From: Dallia pectoralis
Lineage: Eukaryota; Chordata; Actinopteri; Esociformes; Umbridae
Assembly (NCBI GenBank): GCA_029465975.1
Contig: CM055748.1
Span: 3,436,304-3,500,303, forward strand
Length of the DNA: 64,000 bases
Reading direction: 5' to 3'
In this document: in pieces, positions 13,001 to 23,867 of the stretch
Numbering within the stretch: position 1 is the stretch's first letter
Layout of the letters: each line of letters opens with the position of its first letter
Made by a program: the position numbers and the translations under genes
The notes under the pieces: generated by a model
Database searches by the model: none
What the model was told of the DNA's origin: nothing
Seen by the model: the letters and a program-made list of their open reading frames with translations, nothing else

Positions 13001-15077
13001 CTCAGGCATGCTCAAATGCTCAATCTCCTAAAATCCTGGTCGTATAATCTGTGCACAGATTAACTGCTCGATACACGTTACCTTTTTGCATTCTGTATAT
13101 AGACTCTCCTTTGTATTTTATATAGTTGTAATTGCCATATTAATGCTGCTTAACTGACCAACTTATACCCCATCCTGTATTATCTGTATATTGACTCCCC
13201 ACTTGATCCTGTATTATCTGTATATCGACTCCCCACTTGATCCTGTATTATCTGTATATTGACTCTCCACTTGATCCTGTATTAACTGTATATTGACTCT
13301 CCACTTGATCCTGTATTATCTGTATATTGACTCTCCACTTGATCCTGTATTATCTGTATATTGACTCGCCACTTGATCCTGTATTATCTGTATATTGACT
13401 CTCCACTTGATCCTGTATTATCTGTATATTGACTCTCCACTTGATCCTGTATTATCTGTTTATTGACTCTCCACTTGATCCTGTATTATCTGTATATTGA
13501 CTCTCCACTTGATCCTGTATTATCTGTATATTGACTCTCCACTTGATCCTGTATTATCTGTTTATTGATTCTCCACTTGATCCTGTATTATCTGTATATT
13601 GGCTCTCAACTTGATCCTGTATTATCTGTATATTGATTCTCCACTTGATCCTGTATTATCTGTATATTGGCTCTCAACTTGATCCTGTATTATCTGTATA
13701 TTGATTCTCCACTTGATCCTGTATTATCTGTATATTGACTCTCCACTTGATCCTGTATTATCTGTATATTGACTCTCCACTTGATCCTGTATTATCTGTT
13801 TATTGATTCTCCACTTGATCCTGTATTATCTGTATATTGGCTCTCAACTTGATCCTGTATTATCTGTATATTGACTCTCCACTTGATCCTGTATTATCTG
13901 TATATTGACTCTCCACTTGATCCTGTATTATCTGTTTATTGACTCTCCACTTGATCCTGTATTATCTGTTTATTGATTCTCCACTTGATCCTGTATTATC
14001 TGTATATTGGCTCTCAACTTGATCCTGTATTATCTGTATATTGATTCTCCACTTGATCCTGTATTATCTGTATATTGGCTCTCAACTTGATCCTGTATTA
14101 TCTGTATATTGACTCTCAACTTCCTGTATTGCCATGTAGAATCCCACTGCTATTTGCACTCTTGTATTCTGTGTTTTTATTGTGTAAATGTATGTTGTCT
14201 TGCTTTATCTTGGCCAGGTCACCATTGCAAATGAGAATTTGTTCTCAATCGGCATACTTGGTTAAATATAGGTTAAATAAAATAAAAAGAGAAACAAAAC
14301 TACATCATGAAGACGAAGAAACATTCAAAGCAAATCCAGAATATGGATCATATGTGATGATTATTATTTTTCGGGCAATACCGGTAATTGGACCGATTCC
14401 AGTGCATCCCAAATAAGCACAAGGTATTGAATATCCCAGAGAGCACAGTAAAGTTCATTATTGATAAACTGAAAGCATATTGGCATTTGTGGTGAATCTG
14501 TCTTTGTAACAGGGTGAATAGATTTGAGACGAGCTCTATGAAAGTATTGTCATGTATTTACTCACGGTATGTCTCATTGGATGACACGTAGGTAAGAAGC
14601 AGGACGCCAAAGTTCTCAGTGATGGCACACATGAAGTTGAGGTAGCTGAGAAGCCACTCTCGGAACCTTGTGGAAAAGTGTCTCTTATAGAAGTTAAAAT
14701 AAGCCACTGCTACCAGGAACCTAGGAGCCGAGTGCAGGCCGATACAAAACCGCCAGATATGGCATTCTGGGCTCAGGCTTATGGAGGCACTAATGGAAGG
14801 TAGATAATTGGGAACCTAAAGCCAGAGACAAGAGTCAGACCAACCTAGAAGACATTCATCAGCACGGAACGATGTCGTGGAATAAGGACCTTATCACCTT
14901 GCAATGGGTATCTGTGGAGTCCTCAAAATGGAACACGGAGGAGATAAAGATGCAGGTGGTTAAACCAAGCAGGGGCAGACTGACCGTGCCCACGACACAC
15001 GAGGTGAACGATAGTCTGAGGAGAGGCTTCTCATGACCTGGGGCGTATGGTCCCTGCAGCATCATAAACTGGGACAT
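7005..15077 (-). CDS. pgap2: post-GPI attachment to proteins 2 (five coding exons)
   Basis: Golgi/ER membrane protein needed for lipid remodelling of GPI anchors (fatty-acid exchange at sn-2). Coding exons on the minus strand: 15077-14898, 14815-14566, 12642-12536, 9556-9448, 7135-7005. All introns are GT-AG and phases match, giving 777 nt = 258 residues plus stop, close to the vertebrate length of about 254. Recognisable blocks: RLSFTSCVVGTVSLPLLG (first membrane segment) and FHFEDSTDTHCK, VPNYLPSIS, WRFCIGLHSAPRFLVA, LLTYVSSNETY, KEGFVLFIASS, KKHSLIPE, YFYWKHNMFCEPG, FEYCVVFSNMAFHLTAFWDF. Three Met codons lie near the start (15077, 15065, 15062). The third, MLQGPY, aligns best with relatives and has A at -3. 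Introns hold LINE, Tc1 and minisatellite sequence. Neighbours rhog and chrna10 match human synteny. Confidence 0.95.
7787..8640 (-). mobile_element. non-LTR retrotransposon 3' part, in a pgap2 intron
   Basis: Minus-strand reading frame 8627-8373 encodes a reverse-transcriptase tail: SKTKCVLFFKSR, then SFKYLGIWIDSDFQFERHI, a typical LINE motif following the catalytic palm. Downstream, the AT-rich end (TTAAATAAAAAAA read on the minus strand at about 7787-7800) resembles the 3' tail of the LINE copy at 13075-14290. The 5' part is missing and frames are broken beyond 8373. The piece at 41737-41989 seems to be from the same family. Confidence 0.75.
10200..10885 (-). mobile_element. decayed Tc1/mariner-type transposase remnant
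   Basis: Minus-strand frames give pieces of a Tc1-like transposase separated by frameshifts. At about 10745-10694 there is KRLQW followed by KKVTWTDES, the region around the first catalytic aspartate in Tc1 proteins. Further on, near 10540-10510, MVFPDGSGL corresponds to the segment just before the second acidic residue (usually PDGSG-FQQDNAP), but the QQDNAP part is lost. The flank near 10850-10870 (GTCATAATGTTTTGAC) resembles ends of fish Tc1 elements. It lies in the large pgap2 intron. Confidence 0.5.
11736..11790. repeat. imperfect GT-rich tract
   Basis: GTGTGTTTGAGTGTGTGCG-like imperfect dinucleotide repeat in a pgap2 intron, followed at 11810-11935 by an unusually GC-rich stretch without recognised identity. 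Confidence 0.6.
13075..14290 (+). mobile_element. LINE 3'-UTR/tail that contains a minisatellite
   Basis: The sequence right of the tandem array (14124-14290) ends with TTGGTTAAATATAGGTTAAATAAAATAAAAA, the kind of tail shared by fish L2/Rex-type LINE copies, preceded by the segment GCAAATGAGAATTTGTTCTC. The left flank (13075-13171) has related AT-rich text. I infer that the 34-bp array grew inside a LINE 3' end. It lies in the pgap2 intron between the exons at 12642 and 14566. Confidence 0.5.
13172..14123. repeat. 34-bp minisatellite, 28 copies
   Basis: Unit starts recur exactly every 34 bases from 13172 to 14090 (27 steps). The unit is ATCCTGTATT-ATCTGTATAT-TGACTCTCCA-CTTG. Variants alternate at fixed positions: TGTTTATTG for TGTATATTG, GATTCTCC for GACTCTCC, and GGCTCTCAAC for GACTCTCCAC. 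A GATT unit followed by a GGCTCTCAAC unit recurs as a two-unit block (for example units 12-13, 14-15, 19-20, 24-25, 26-27). The first units (CCCC, CGCC) are the most divergent. Located in a pgap2 intron. Confidence 0.97.
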
Positions 15078-15607
15078 CTGGGTCCTGCACAATGAAACAT
15101 TATGACCACGTGCACATAAAAGAATACTGCTGGGTGAGCCATTTAATAGGGTTACATTATTATTTTACCTAATGCTGCGCGTTTGGATGACATAAACACT
15201 TGTCTTTGACATGAAAACATATAAGAAAATGATCTGAATTTGATTCCAAACCTGGAACCGCTGGGTTTTTGTTTACATTTAGCTTACATTTTAGCTTTCG
15301 ATTTGTCCTGGAATAAGATTGCTGTCTTTGCCACATTCTCATGCATATGTATACCGACTATAATCAGATTTATATTGATTATGTTATCTGGTATCCACTA
15401 TAATTAACTAGTGCACGTTTATAATGCATGAGTACAAAGGAAAACAAAAGCATATAAAACGATGCTGTCAATACGAACCGACTGATACACCAGCTCACCT
15501 ATATGGTAAACGAATGACACTAATAAATGTTATCCATATGGAATGACAATGATATATATAGAGATCATTTAAGGATGTATTATAACCCAGAATTCATGGT
15601 GGCTTAC

Positions 15608-15830
15608 AGTCTCAGTAGGGGGTGCAGGTGCAGCAGGAGAAGGGGGAGGCGCAGAGCACAGCCTATCTGACTAACCGGTTCGTCTCTAGACCCAATACTA
15701 TAGCGTGCTTATATCTCCAGTAAATGATTGCTTCCTCGTGTGTCACGATGATCAGATCTGGAGGAAACTGTTTGCATGTACATATTTGAAGATGTCCTCC
15801 TCTGATTGGTGTCATGGTGCATGTTCTCGC
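15608..15830 (-). promoter_or_regulatory. pgap2: putative pgap2 5'-UTR exon and promoter
   Basis: On the minus strand a donor GAGACT|GTAAGCC occurs at 15608/15607, and the coding exon begins at an acceptor TTGTGCAG| at 15085. A reverse CCAAT box (ATTGG on the plus strand, 15805-15809) lies upstream. chrna10 starts about 430 bases further on the other strand, so the two genes may share a divergent promoter region. The transcription start is not determined. Confidence 0.4.
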
Positions 15831-15945
15831 GCATCCGGGGGGAGTTACACGCACGAATTAAGGGGGTAGTTACACGCTATTATTATTATTGTTGGTGCAC
15901 AATAACTCCCACCGGGCATACATTTATAGTTAATTCGGACTGTTA

Positions 15946-16030
15946 TTTTAAATGGTTATCAAATGGTTGTTTATAACCTGTTATTAAAATGGTTATTTAT
16001 AACCTGTTATTAAAATGGTTATTGAATGGA
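15946..16030. repeat. short AT-rich tandem repeat (26-bp unit)
   Basis: The phrase AAAATGGTTATTTATAACCT followed by GTTATT is repeated about twice with partial flanking copies (AAATGGTTATC, AAATGGTTG). It lies between the pgap2 and chrna10 5' ends. Confidence 0.7.
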
Positions 16031-16258
16031 ACCATTAATAACAGCCAGAATTAACTTGCACAATAAAGATAACCTGCGGCTTTATATTCTAGATATTAAA
16101 TCCCTCATATCTGCTCATCCGTCCCGCCTCTAATACTGGCATGTCGCATTAAACACTCCAGACCAGTGGACTGCTGTCTGTGATTCGGATCTCCTCATGC
16201 AATTTACAATTTGCCGTATTTTTATCGTGATCAATGTAGTCTCCTCTGAAACAGCAAC

Positions 16259-19200
16259 ATGCAACTGGTTCGAACTGGAGCTATGTTGAGTTTTTCTCTG
16301 TACTTGAATATAATTCCAGGTATGCCAACGTTTTATCTGTTGAACTATTAACTATATGCATAGATAATAAGTGCTAAACTTATACATTGTTTACTGTTTA
16401 TTTACAGTTTGCCAATGTTGCTAATGAAAAAATGCAATGCACTTTGTTCAGATTTGTTTTCAAACTTTTCCATCATTCAAAAATTGGTGAATGAAATTAT
16501 AGCTGTTGGAATGTATTATATTAAATGGTACAATATTATGTGTTCCCTCCTTTCCCATAATACATCTGTGTGAAATCTGCAGAATTTGAATGTCCCAGCT
16601 AGATTGGGATTAATGTATCCCCCAACGCTGTTTTAGGCAGGATGCAGGAATTTCCACTCAGTTGATAGGGATTGTCTGGCATACTTTAATCCTGTGGTCT
16701 TTTTGCATCGCTTTTCAAAGGCTTTTCTGACATGTGAACTAGGTTAACATCTGGTTTATCAACATCCACTGAGACCACTGACCGTTGCTTCTGAAGCTGA
16801 TCGGAACACAGTTCTGTTATGAATGTTATAAATCTCTGAATAACAACAACCGCCTTGTAAAAATACGTTCGACATAACAATGACGTCAAATAAAATACAT
16901 CATGTAATGGTTTTGCACAAAGGTAGACGTCGAAAACGTCTGCAATATTGAAAACATAAAAATAAGCATATATCTAAGCATAAAGTATGCCTAATGTGTT
17001 TGTTATCAGCAGCAGCATATATATGAGGACATCTACAACCATAGACCAGTATTCCAGCCTAAATACTTTACAGCATGGTTCCATGAATATACTGAAACAA
17101 AAACACAAGGACATGATAACTCGACTGCCTCTCGCCGTTCCCGTCTGCCTGTTCCATGTTATCCATGCTAAGGTGCTCTATGTTGGTTTCATATCTCAGG
17201 ACTTTGCAGTAAATTGTCCTGCGGGAAGCATAAACAATGTGTGCAAAGAAAACGTTCCCCAGACGGTGAAGGATAAATGGATCCATGGATTAATGCAGTT
17301 TACGTAATATCTCTAGCCTGCCATCTGCGTGGTGTTGCAGAACACACATGACCCTACCCTTGGATTGGAGCACATTTTAGACACCCTCCACCGGTAAAAT
17401 TTTATTTATTATAAAATAATGTTTTTTTAACATAAATTCTTTTTTCACATATTTGTATTCTTCCAGTCTGTTGGAGTGCTCACGGCAAATATGCCCAGAA
17501 GCTGCTGACTGATCTGTTTACAAACTACACCAGCGCTCTGAGACCTGTGGAGGACACAGAAGACATCCTCAATGTCACCTTGCAGGTCACGCTCTCACAG
17601 ATCATCGACATGGTGACTCTACTATATTTATTCCAGCGGAAAAAGATATATTAATTATTTTTTATGATATCCCAAAAAATGATTTTTTCAAAATTGCAAA
17701 AATTGTACCTTTGTTGCAGGATGAGCGTAACCAGATTTTGACAGCGTATCTATGGATACGACAGGTGTGGATAGACTCATACCTCAGGTGGAATAAAGAT
17801 GATTATGATGGACTCGATACCATCCGCATACCTAGTAGTTATGTATGGAGACCTGACATAGTCCTATATAACAAGTAGGTCCGACTGGTATTGGGTTAAT
17901 CGAGAGCTTTGTTATTCCCGCAATTAGTTCCACAAGTAAACCTGAAGGCACATGCGGAACACTGCTTGAAGACATTTATTAATGGAAGTGTTCTGGTTTT
18001 AATCTGCTTTTTCCACACAATGTACAGTGAGCATCATACAGTTATGTTATTTTGGTTCTGTACAATGAGGTTGATGTGTTGACTGTCTGCTTGACATTCA
18101 GGGTGTTTACATACATATTGAATGAACCGTTTAAAAATGATAGAACCTTTTGTACATAGACCCCTCATGACCGAAGAACCTGGACGGTGCACCAACCCGT
18201 AAAAATAATTTGGGGAATTTTTCTTGTTAATGACGCACCACACTGTTGACTTAGGCAAGCCCAGTTTTGTTTTTAGATGTTTCTGATGTCTGCTCTCTTC
18301 CTCAGGTTGTCACACCAAAACAACTAACTCCAAATGCCGTAGCAAAGTCTAGAATACAGACTATTCATCAACAGCTTTAATCTCTGTGAAGCCAATTAAA
18401 ATGGGCAAACCATGCGGTTATTTCTAAACGGTTCATCCGATATGTATGAAAATACCCTGAAATTGAAGCTGTCAGTCTGCTCATTAACCTCAGTGTTCTC
18501 AAGTGCTGGAGTACGCAAACAAAATTACAAACAAATTGTCACTGTCCAATTAATTATGGCGCTCACTGTATCTACTGGTAATCTGTAAAATACAAGAGAA
18601 ATGTATACTCTTACCAGTACTGCAAGTTGATAAAACGCAGAAACAACAATGAGGTGGTGAATGAGGAGTTTCATGTGCCTTTACCTTGTATTCTGCATGC
18701 CTGTCCGTTTTCTTTCATTCTTAACATAGACATTGTGCTATTTACATGTGTTTTGGCTCTCTCTGCATGTTTCATCCCTCTGCATGTATTCCAGTGCTGA
18801 TAGCCATTTCACAGGATCCATGGACACTAATGTAGTTATCCGCCATGACGGCCAAATCATGTGGGACTCCCCGGCCATCACCAAGAGCTCCTGTAAAGTG
18901 GACGTATCCTTCTTCCCCTTCGATGCACAGCAGTGCAGATTCACGTATGGCTCCTGGACGTACAATGGTCACCAGATGGACCTCCAGAACGCCATGGAAC
19001 AAGCCGATCTGGCTGACCTGGTGGAAAATGTGGAATGGGAGGTGAATTAATGCATTTTAATGGACACATGTTAAACACATACACACATTAAACATTAAAG
19101 TGTAATCTTACTTCCAAGGAAACATAAAATCAAATCAATAAAATTTGTTATGAAGCTTTTTTTCACAACAAAGTTGTCACAAAGTGCTTTTACAAACATC

Positions 19201-20859
19201 CAGCCTGAACCCGACAGAGCACACATCAACAAGTTGATACACAGCGGATAGGAAAAACTCCCTGATGGGTCAAATTTAGGACGAAACCTAGAGAGGAACC
19301 AGGCTCCGTGGGGTGGCCAGTCCGGTTGAGCTGGGTGGACCTTTGATAGTTAAATATATTTATTAAAGGCATTTTTTAAAATAGTTCCTAACAATTCGTA
19401 AGTCTCCGTTGGTCTCCGTCACTCAGTTACCACCATACTGAACAGAGCCTTCGTGTTAATTAAGGTTATGCGTTTTTTGTGGTTCAACTATTTTACTATA
19501 TTTATTTCTGTTTGCTACAAATATGTAGATATTTTATTGGTTGCAAAAATGTTGTAACTAACTAACTACAATACCTGTAAACACACATCATGATCATATA
19601 AGATCCCTAAGAGCAACTGTTACCAAAAATCTGTAATAAAAATAATAATAAATAAAACAGGCAACTGACTTATTTTCACACGGTTTCTCAGGTGCTAGGG
19701 ATGCCTGCCAAGAGGAACATTGTTCTCTACGGCTGCTGTGCTGACCCTTACCCGGATGTGACCTTCACCCTCCAACTCAAAAGGAAGGCCTCCTTCTATG
19801 TGTTCAATCTGCTCATTCCTTGTGTGATGATCTCATTCCTGGCACCTCTGGGCTTCTATCTGCCGGCCGACTCCGGGGAGAAGGTCTCCCTGGGAGTCAC
19901 TGTCATGCTCGCTCTGACCGTGTTTCAGCTTCTCGTCGCTGAGATCATGCCTCCGTCGGAGAACGTGCCACTTATCGGTGAGGGTGATGTCCTAAAACAG
20001 ATGCTGTGCTACATTAGAACATTGTCAGTCTCTGTTGGTGAAACATAAGTTACGGTAATATCTTTGCCATTTCATGGTGGTACAGGGACAATAATTCTGT
20101 GTGCACTCCCCTTTTAATGTCCCCTCAGGGAAATACTACATAGCCACTATGACCATGATAACAGCCTCCACAGCCCTGACCATCTTCGTCATGAACATCC
20201 ATCACTGTGGTCCAGACGCCAAGCCCGTACCCAGATGGGCCAAGATCTTCATTCTGCAGCACATGGCTCGGGTGTGCTTCGTCTATGAAGTAGGGGAGAA
20301 CTGCATGTCGTCCCAGCCTGAAAATCAGGACCCTCCACCCCCACCGCCACCTCCACCCCAGGGGAGCAACAACTACACCATGAATGGAGAAGCTGTCAGA
20401 CAGGAACTGACGCTGAAACTGGAAAGTGGTCCAGATGGCGGGACCCCAAAGATTATCGAAGAGACCGAAGATCAGTTGGAGAGCCCCATCGGCTTCATGG
20501 AGGGCACCCCCACCAACCAGAACAGTGCCCGGAAAAACGATATGTCAGAGACATTGGACTGTGGAAACCCTCCAGGTGTCGCTGCCTCCAGGAGGAGCAG
20601 AAAGGGAGGTGTGAGCGACGGGGTGGGAGGGAGAAGAGGAAGAGAAGAGGTGTGTAAGACCCAGTGCATCTGTGGGCAGCAGAAGCAACTCCTTTGGAAT
20701 ATTGAGTACATTGCTAACTGCTACAGAGATACGAGGGCAACAGCGAAAAGGACTGGGGAGTGGAAAAAGGTGGCAAAGGTTTTAGACCGCTTTTTCATGT
20801 GGATCTTTTTCATCATGGTGTTTTCAATGAGTTTGCTCATTATGGGGAAAGCTGTTTAA
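16259..20859 (+). CDS. chrna10: neuronal nicotinic acetylcholine receptor alpha subunit (alpha10; six exons)
   Basis: Cys-loop ligand-gated cation channel subunit. Alpha9/alpha10 receptors mediate efferent inhibition of hair cells. Exons: 16259-16319, 17467-17612, 17720-17874, 18795-19041, 19692-19977, 20129-20859. Junctions are GT-AG with matching phases, 1,626 nt, 541 residues. Exon 1 encodes a hydrophobic signal peptide (MQLVRTGAMLSFSLYLNIIP). The ligand-binding domain shows NYTSALRPVEDT, WRPDIVLYN, the Cys-loop CKVDVSFFPFDAQQC and the alpha-defining vicinal pair YGCCADPYPD. M1 begins ASFYVFNLLIP, M2 EKVSLGVTVMLALTVFQLL, M3 YYIATMTMITAS, M4 DRFFMWIFFIMVF. The M3-M4 loop is long and carries nine consecutive prolines. 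Alpha9 is similar in sequence. Placement beside pgap2 and rhog favours alpha10. Confidence 0.93.
18025..18568. mobile_element. 544-bp Tc1/mariner-type element in chrna10 intron 3
   Basis: Both ends read TACAGTGAGC inward including the TA target: TA at 18023-18024 before CAGTGAGCATCATA, and GCGCTCACTG before TA at 18569-18570. Similarity of the ends fades after about 20 bases. A 74-codon minus-strand frame (18258-18034, starting MPKSTVWCVINKK) may be a transposase relic, but no catalytic motif is seen. Inverted ends plus a TA duplication are the hallmark of the Tc1/mariner superfamily. It is too short to be autonomous. Confidence 0.7.
19128..19350 (+). repeat. dispersed fish repeat in chrna10 intron 4
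   Basis: Begins AAATCAAATCAATAAAATTTG and contains GTTGTCACAAAGTGCTTTTACA, AACCCGACAGAGCACACATC, GGAAAAACTCCCTGATGGG and ACCTAGAGAGGAACCAGGCTC. The same sequence occurs in reverse at 47553-47760. The partial chrna10 copy at 50.2-51.4 kb lacks this insert, so it probably arrived after that duplication or was lost there. Confidence 0.75.
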
Positions 20860-21641
20860 GTTCGGAAAACCAAACTAACAGGAAAATGTGAAGCAATACG
20901 CTTGTAGTGACTCCGATTTACATTTTCAAAAGTTATATTAATTATTTGATTCCAAACCATATTTTAACTCAATTTTGGCAATTTTATTGTCATATGTGGA
21001 GTGTGCACATTCAAGTGGAAAATGTAAACTACACAAAAACTTAAATTAATAGGGAATCACAAGGTCACTGTAATTTAGAATATAAAATATTAAAATCCAT
21101 TCTGACCGTTGCATACAAAACTACAAACATGCCATTTGTAACTTTGGCAACTTCAGTCACTGACAGTCAGTAGGAATGGTGCAAATGTAGATTATGAACG
21201 AAAAACAGGTGTTAAAATTCCCAACCATGTACTGCAAGAGTGCTACTGTACATTTGAGAAAATACTAGTGCAAATCTACAAAACTACAATCAGTCAGGGT
21301 CTCTCTCTTAGTAACACAATCAATCTAGAGAGAGGTACAGGTACAAAGATGTGTGATCCACTGGACAGGCAGATATGTCACGATGAAGACCAGGGCTGAG
21401 AAGATCAGAGACGAAATACAACAGACAGAAAGAAACAGTGCACTGGAGACAGTCAGTGGTATCACGATCAAATGCTCGGCAAGCCGGGAACGAACAATAC
21501 CTTGCACTGGAGTTGATAACGAGAGCAAGTGTTGGAATTCAGGCGATAATGAGCTGGGATATGTGCTGCTAGTGTTTGCTGGCAGAGGGCGTGATGGTGC
21601 AGGCAATGGTTTGGAGTTACCCATGGACCTTAGACAATAAA
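20860..21641 (+). other. chrna10: probable chrna10 3' UTR and flank
   Basis: AT-rich sequence after the chrna10 stop. An AATAAA lies at 21636-21641 and could be the polyadenylation signal. The part at about 21101-21300 has a diverged copy at 51296-51430 within the OR array. Confidence 0.35.
21325..21624 (-). CDS. hypothetical small membrane protein (uncertain)
   Basis: A 99-codon ATG-to-stop frame opposite the chrna10 3' flank. The first 40 residues are Ser/Pro-rich (MGNSKPLPAPSRPLPANTSS). Residues about 52-90 are strongly hydrophobic (LIVIPLTVSSALFLSVCC, then LIFSALVFIVTYLPVQW), enough for one or two membrane passes. The ATG has G at +4 but no purine at -3. No family was recognised. It could be a real single-exon gene, an exon of a larger gene or a chance frame. 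The plus-strand frame across the same bases is also open for 95 codons, which weakens the case. Confidence 0.22.
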   Translation of the reverse strand: MGNSKPLPAPSRPLPANTSSTYPSSLSPEFQHLLSLSTPVQGIVRSRLAEHLIVIPLTVSSALFLSVCCISSLIFSALVFIVTYLPVQWITHLCTCTSL

Positions 21642-21659
21642 TGTCTCATTATATATGAA

Positions 21660-22911
21660 ATATGGCACTCAATATCAAATAATGGCATTTCATGTTAAAG
21701 AAGAAGAACTACATGTAATAATGATGAGGATTTGGAAATACATTGTAATATTATGAAATTTCATATTAATAAAAACAAATATTCCACATTCCACTTACTA
21801 GTACAAAGCTTGATGTTCAAATAATATAACTAGTTGAATCCGGATTTCATGCCCCTGCTGAGAATATGTCAGATTGTCTTGCTACAAAGCTTCATGCACA
21901 TTTGAAGTTATACATTTTCCCCTCAGATTCAATTCGCATGCAACAACAAACAAATGTTGGTGAGACACATTAAAAAATAATTTAAATCTATTAATACATT
22001 TTACCATACATTTCAGAATAAAATAAGAAATACATATTGATAATGGAGATGTATTTTGTATTAAGTTCAATGCATTCAACAAGTATTCATTGTACATTCT
22101 GCATACATTTTGCAATGCAAACATATATATTTATTTTCTGTATGGGCTTTTAAGAAGAGAAATAGAAATGTTGTCTGTGTTAGAATTTGCTTATTACAAA
22201 CAGAAATATTAAACAATGTTGTTTGGTTTGTCTTTAAAAAACACACTGTCTTTCTATGTTTTAATTCAGGGAATTTATGATGATGACATCTGTAGGTCAT
22301 AAATTCCCTTCACACATACCTAGCCTGATATGTCATTCTGGTTGTTTTATAGAATTTGATTCCTCTTGCAATGCATCTTTTGTGGATCAGGACGCACAGG
22401 TTCATTACATGATTTTGGAAGACGCTTATAATGATAATTCCAGGCTGTGAGGTAAATAATGACTCTATGGGCCTTAAGAACAACTCCGGTTAAGCGGAAT
22501 TTTACTCACATTAGTATCTGGGTTGAACTCTCAATGTCAATCAACACAAAACAATTTATGAGGATGAAAAAAATCAGCCTTGTGATGATAAAAGTTTTAA
22601 TAGATGTTTAAAAAGAAATGTTTCTTCTCTATGTACAAAATGTGACTATTTTCAAAGTAATTAAAATATTAAATAGAAACAAACATTCATTAGGAACAAA
22701 CACATCATCGTTTGTATCTATGGTGCGTTGCTGTGTTGTCCCAACTCCAATTCCCTACTGTCTCACCTCTTGTTTCCAAACAGAAAAGTGCTATTAAATC
22801 TGCTCAGACACACAGCAGTCCCCTGATCAATTAATAGAATGTGTTAAGTTTTACTGTATAATCTTGCCAAGAGTTTATACAAACAGCAGTTCAAATTCCC
22901 CAATTATTCAT
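21660..22911. other. 3' flank of OR-1, no separate gene
   Basis: AT-rich DNA. The stretch 22368-22478 is nearly identical to 57190-57300, which shows that the OR-1 3' flank belongs to the repeated OR unit. The bases just before the OR-1 stop (CTACTGTCTCACCTCTTGTT) recur before every other receptor except OR-8. Confidence 0.6.
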
Positions 22912-23867
22912 TTACCCTCCATGAGAGCCAACTTTACCAAAGCAGAGTTTCCTTAGAGCTCCCTTTATCTCTTTGTTTCTGAAACTGTAGACTATTGGAT
23001 TCATACTAGTGGTCAGAAAGCAGTTGAACATAGATATCAAGATGAGAAAATTACATGAAACGTTTGTAAATTGAGTACTGATGTAGATACAGGATGGAGA
23101 AATGTAAAAGATGAGAACAATAATAAAATGTGAGGAGCAGGTAGAAAAGGCTTTCATACGACCCTCTGAAGATGAAATTTTTGAAATAGCTAAAATGATT
23201 CTGGAGTACGACCATATAATGACATTGAATGGGAAAGAGATAGCTATGGCAAGACAGATAAGACCCACATTTATCAAAAATGTTGGGTCTAAACAGGAAA
23301 GTAATACTACAGGAGGATTGTCACAGAACCAAAAAATAATCTTGTTGCTACAAAAAGGCACTTGTGATGTTAAAATGACACTGTAAACAGGTAAACAGAG
23401 TCCACATGCCCATGCTGCTGTAACCAATAGAAAACACACTCTATTATTAATAATAATGTTGTAACGCAAAGGATGACAGATGGCAACATAGCGATCATAG
23501 GCCATAACACACAGCAGAAAGCTTTCAACAGTTTCCAACGCCAAGTACACATACATCTGGATAAAACAGGCAGAGAAAGAGATAGTTACATCATTCCACA
23601 AACACACTGATATTATCTTAGGGAGAACACTGGTTGTGATTCCTATGTCTATGAGAGACAGGTTGCTGAGGAAAATGTACATGGCAGTATGAAGCTTGGG
23701 TTCTCTCACCACTAGAATAAATATGATGAGGTTTCCAGCCAGAATCAGCAAATAGACCACCAGTAGGAAGATGCCGAGCTCAAGGTAGTATTTGTTTAGC
23801 CCTCTTTCACCCCCGACAATAAGGAAGTGAGTAACATCAGTCACATTGGGCTGAAAACAAGAGTCAT
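22912..23867 (-). CDS. teleost odorant receptor OR-1, main exon
   Basis: Seven-transmembrane odorant GPCR expected in the cilia of olfactory neurons. The exon runs from acceptor CTTACAG| at 23868 to the stop and encodes 317 complete codons. Visible: N-glycosylation site NVT, TM1 YLELGIFLLVVYLLILAGNL, KLHTAMYIFLSNLSLID (TM2), the OR signature MAYDRYVAICHPLRY at the end of TM3, KAFSTCSSHF before TM6 and NPIVYSFRNKEIK in TM7. No ATG precedes TM2 in this exon. Upstream pieces: exon 2 at 24031-23956 with CTG at 24007-24005 and donor A|GTAAGTG; leader exon 1 ending at 24310. An exon-1 ATG (24352-24350, MRQQLHC) would be in frame only if exon 2 is skipped. EL2 reads QVPFCSNKIIFWFCDNPPVV. Confidence 0.93.

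Noticed and set aside
13172..14123. Regular 34-bp repeats could be mistaken for a CRISPR array
   Set aside because: The units are directly adjacent with no unique spacers, and the context is a vertebrate intron. It is a minisatellite.
14075..14416. 113-codon plus-strand frame at the end of the minisatellite
   Set aside because: Composed of repeat units and LINE tail. No protein features.
16987..17307. 106-codon plus-strand frame in chrna10 intron 1
   Set aside because: Would not splice into the receptor in frame, and has no recognised domain. Both strands are open.
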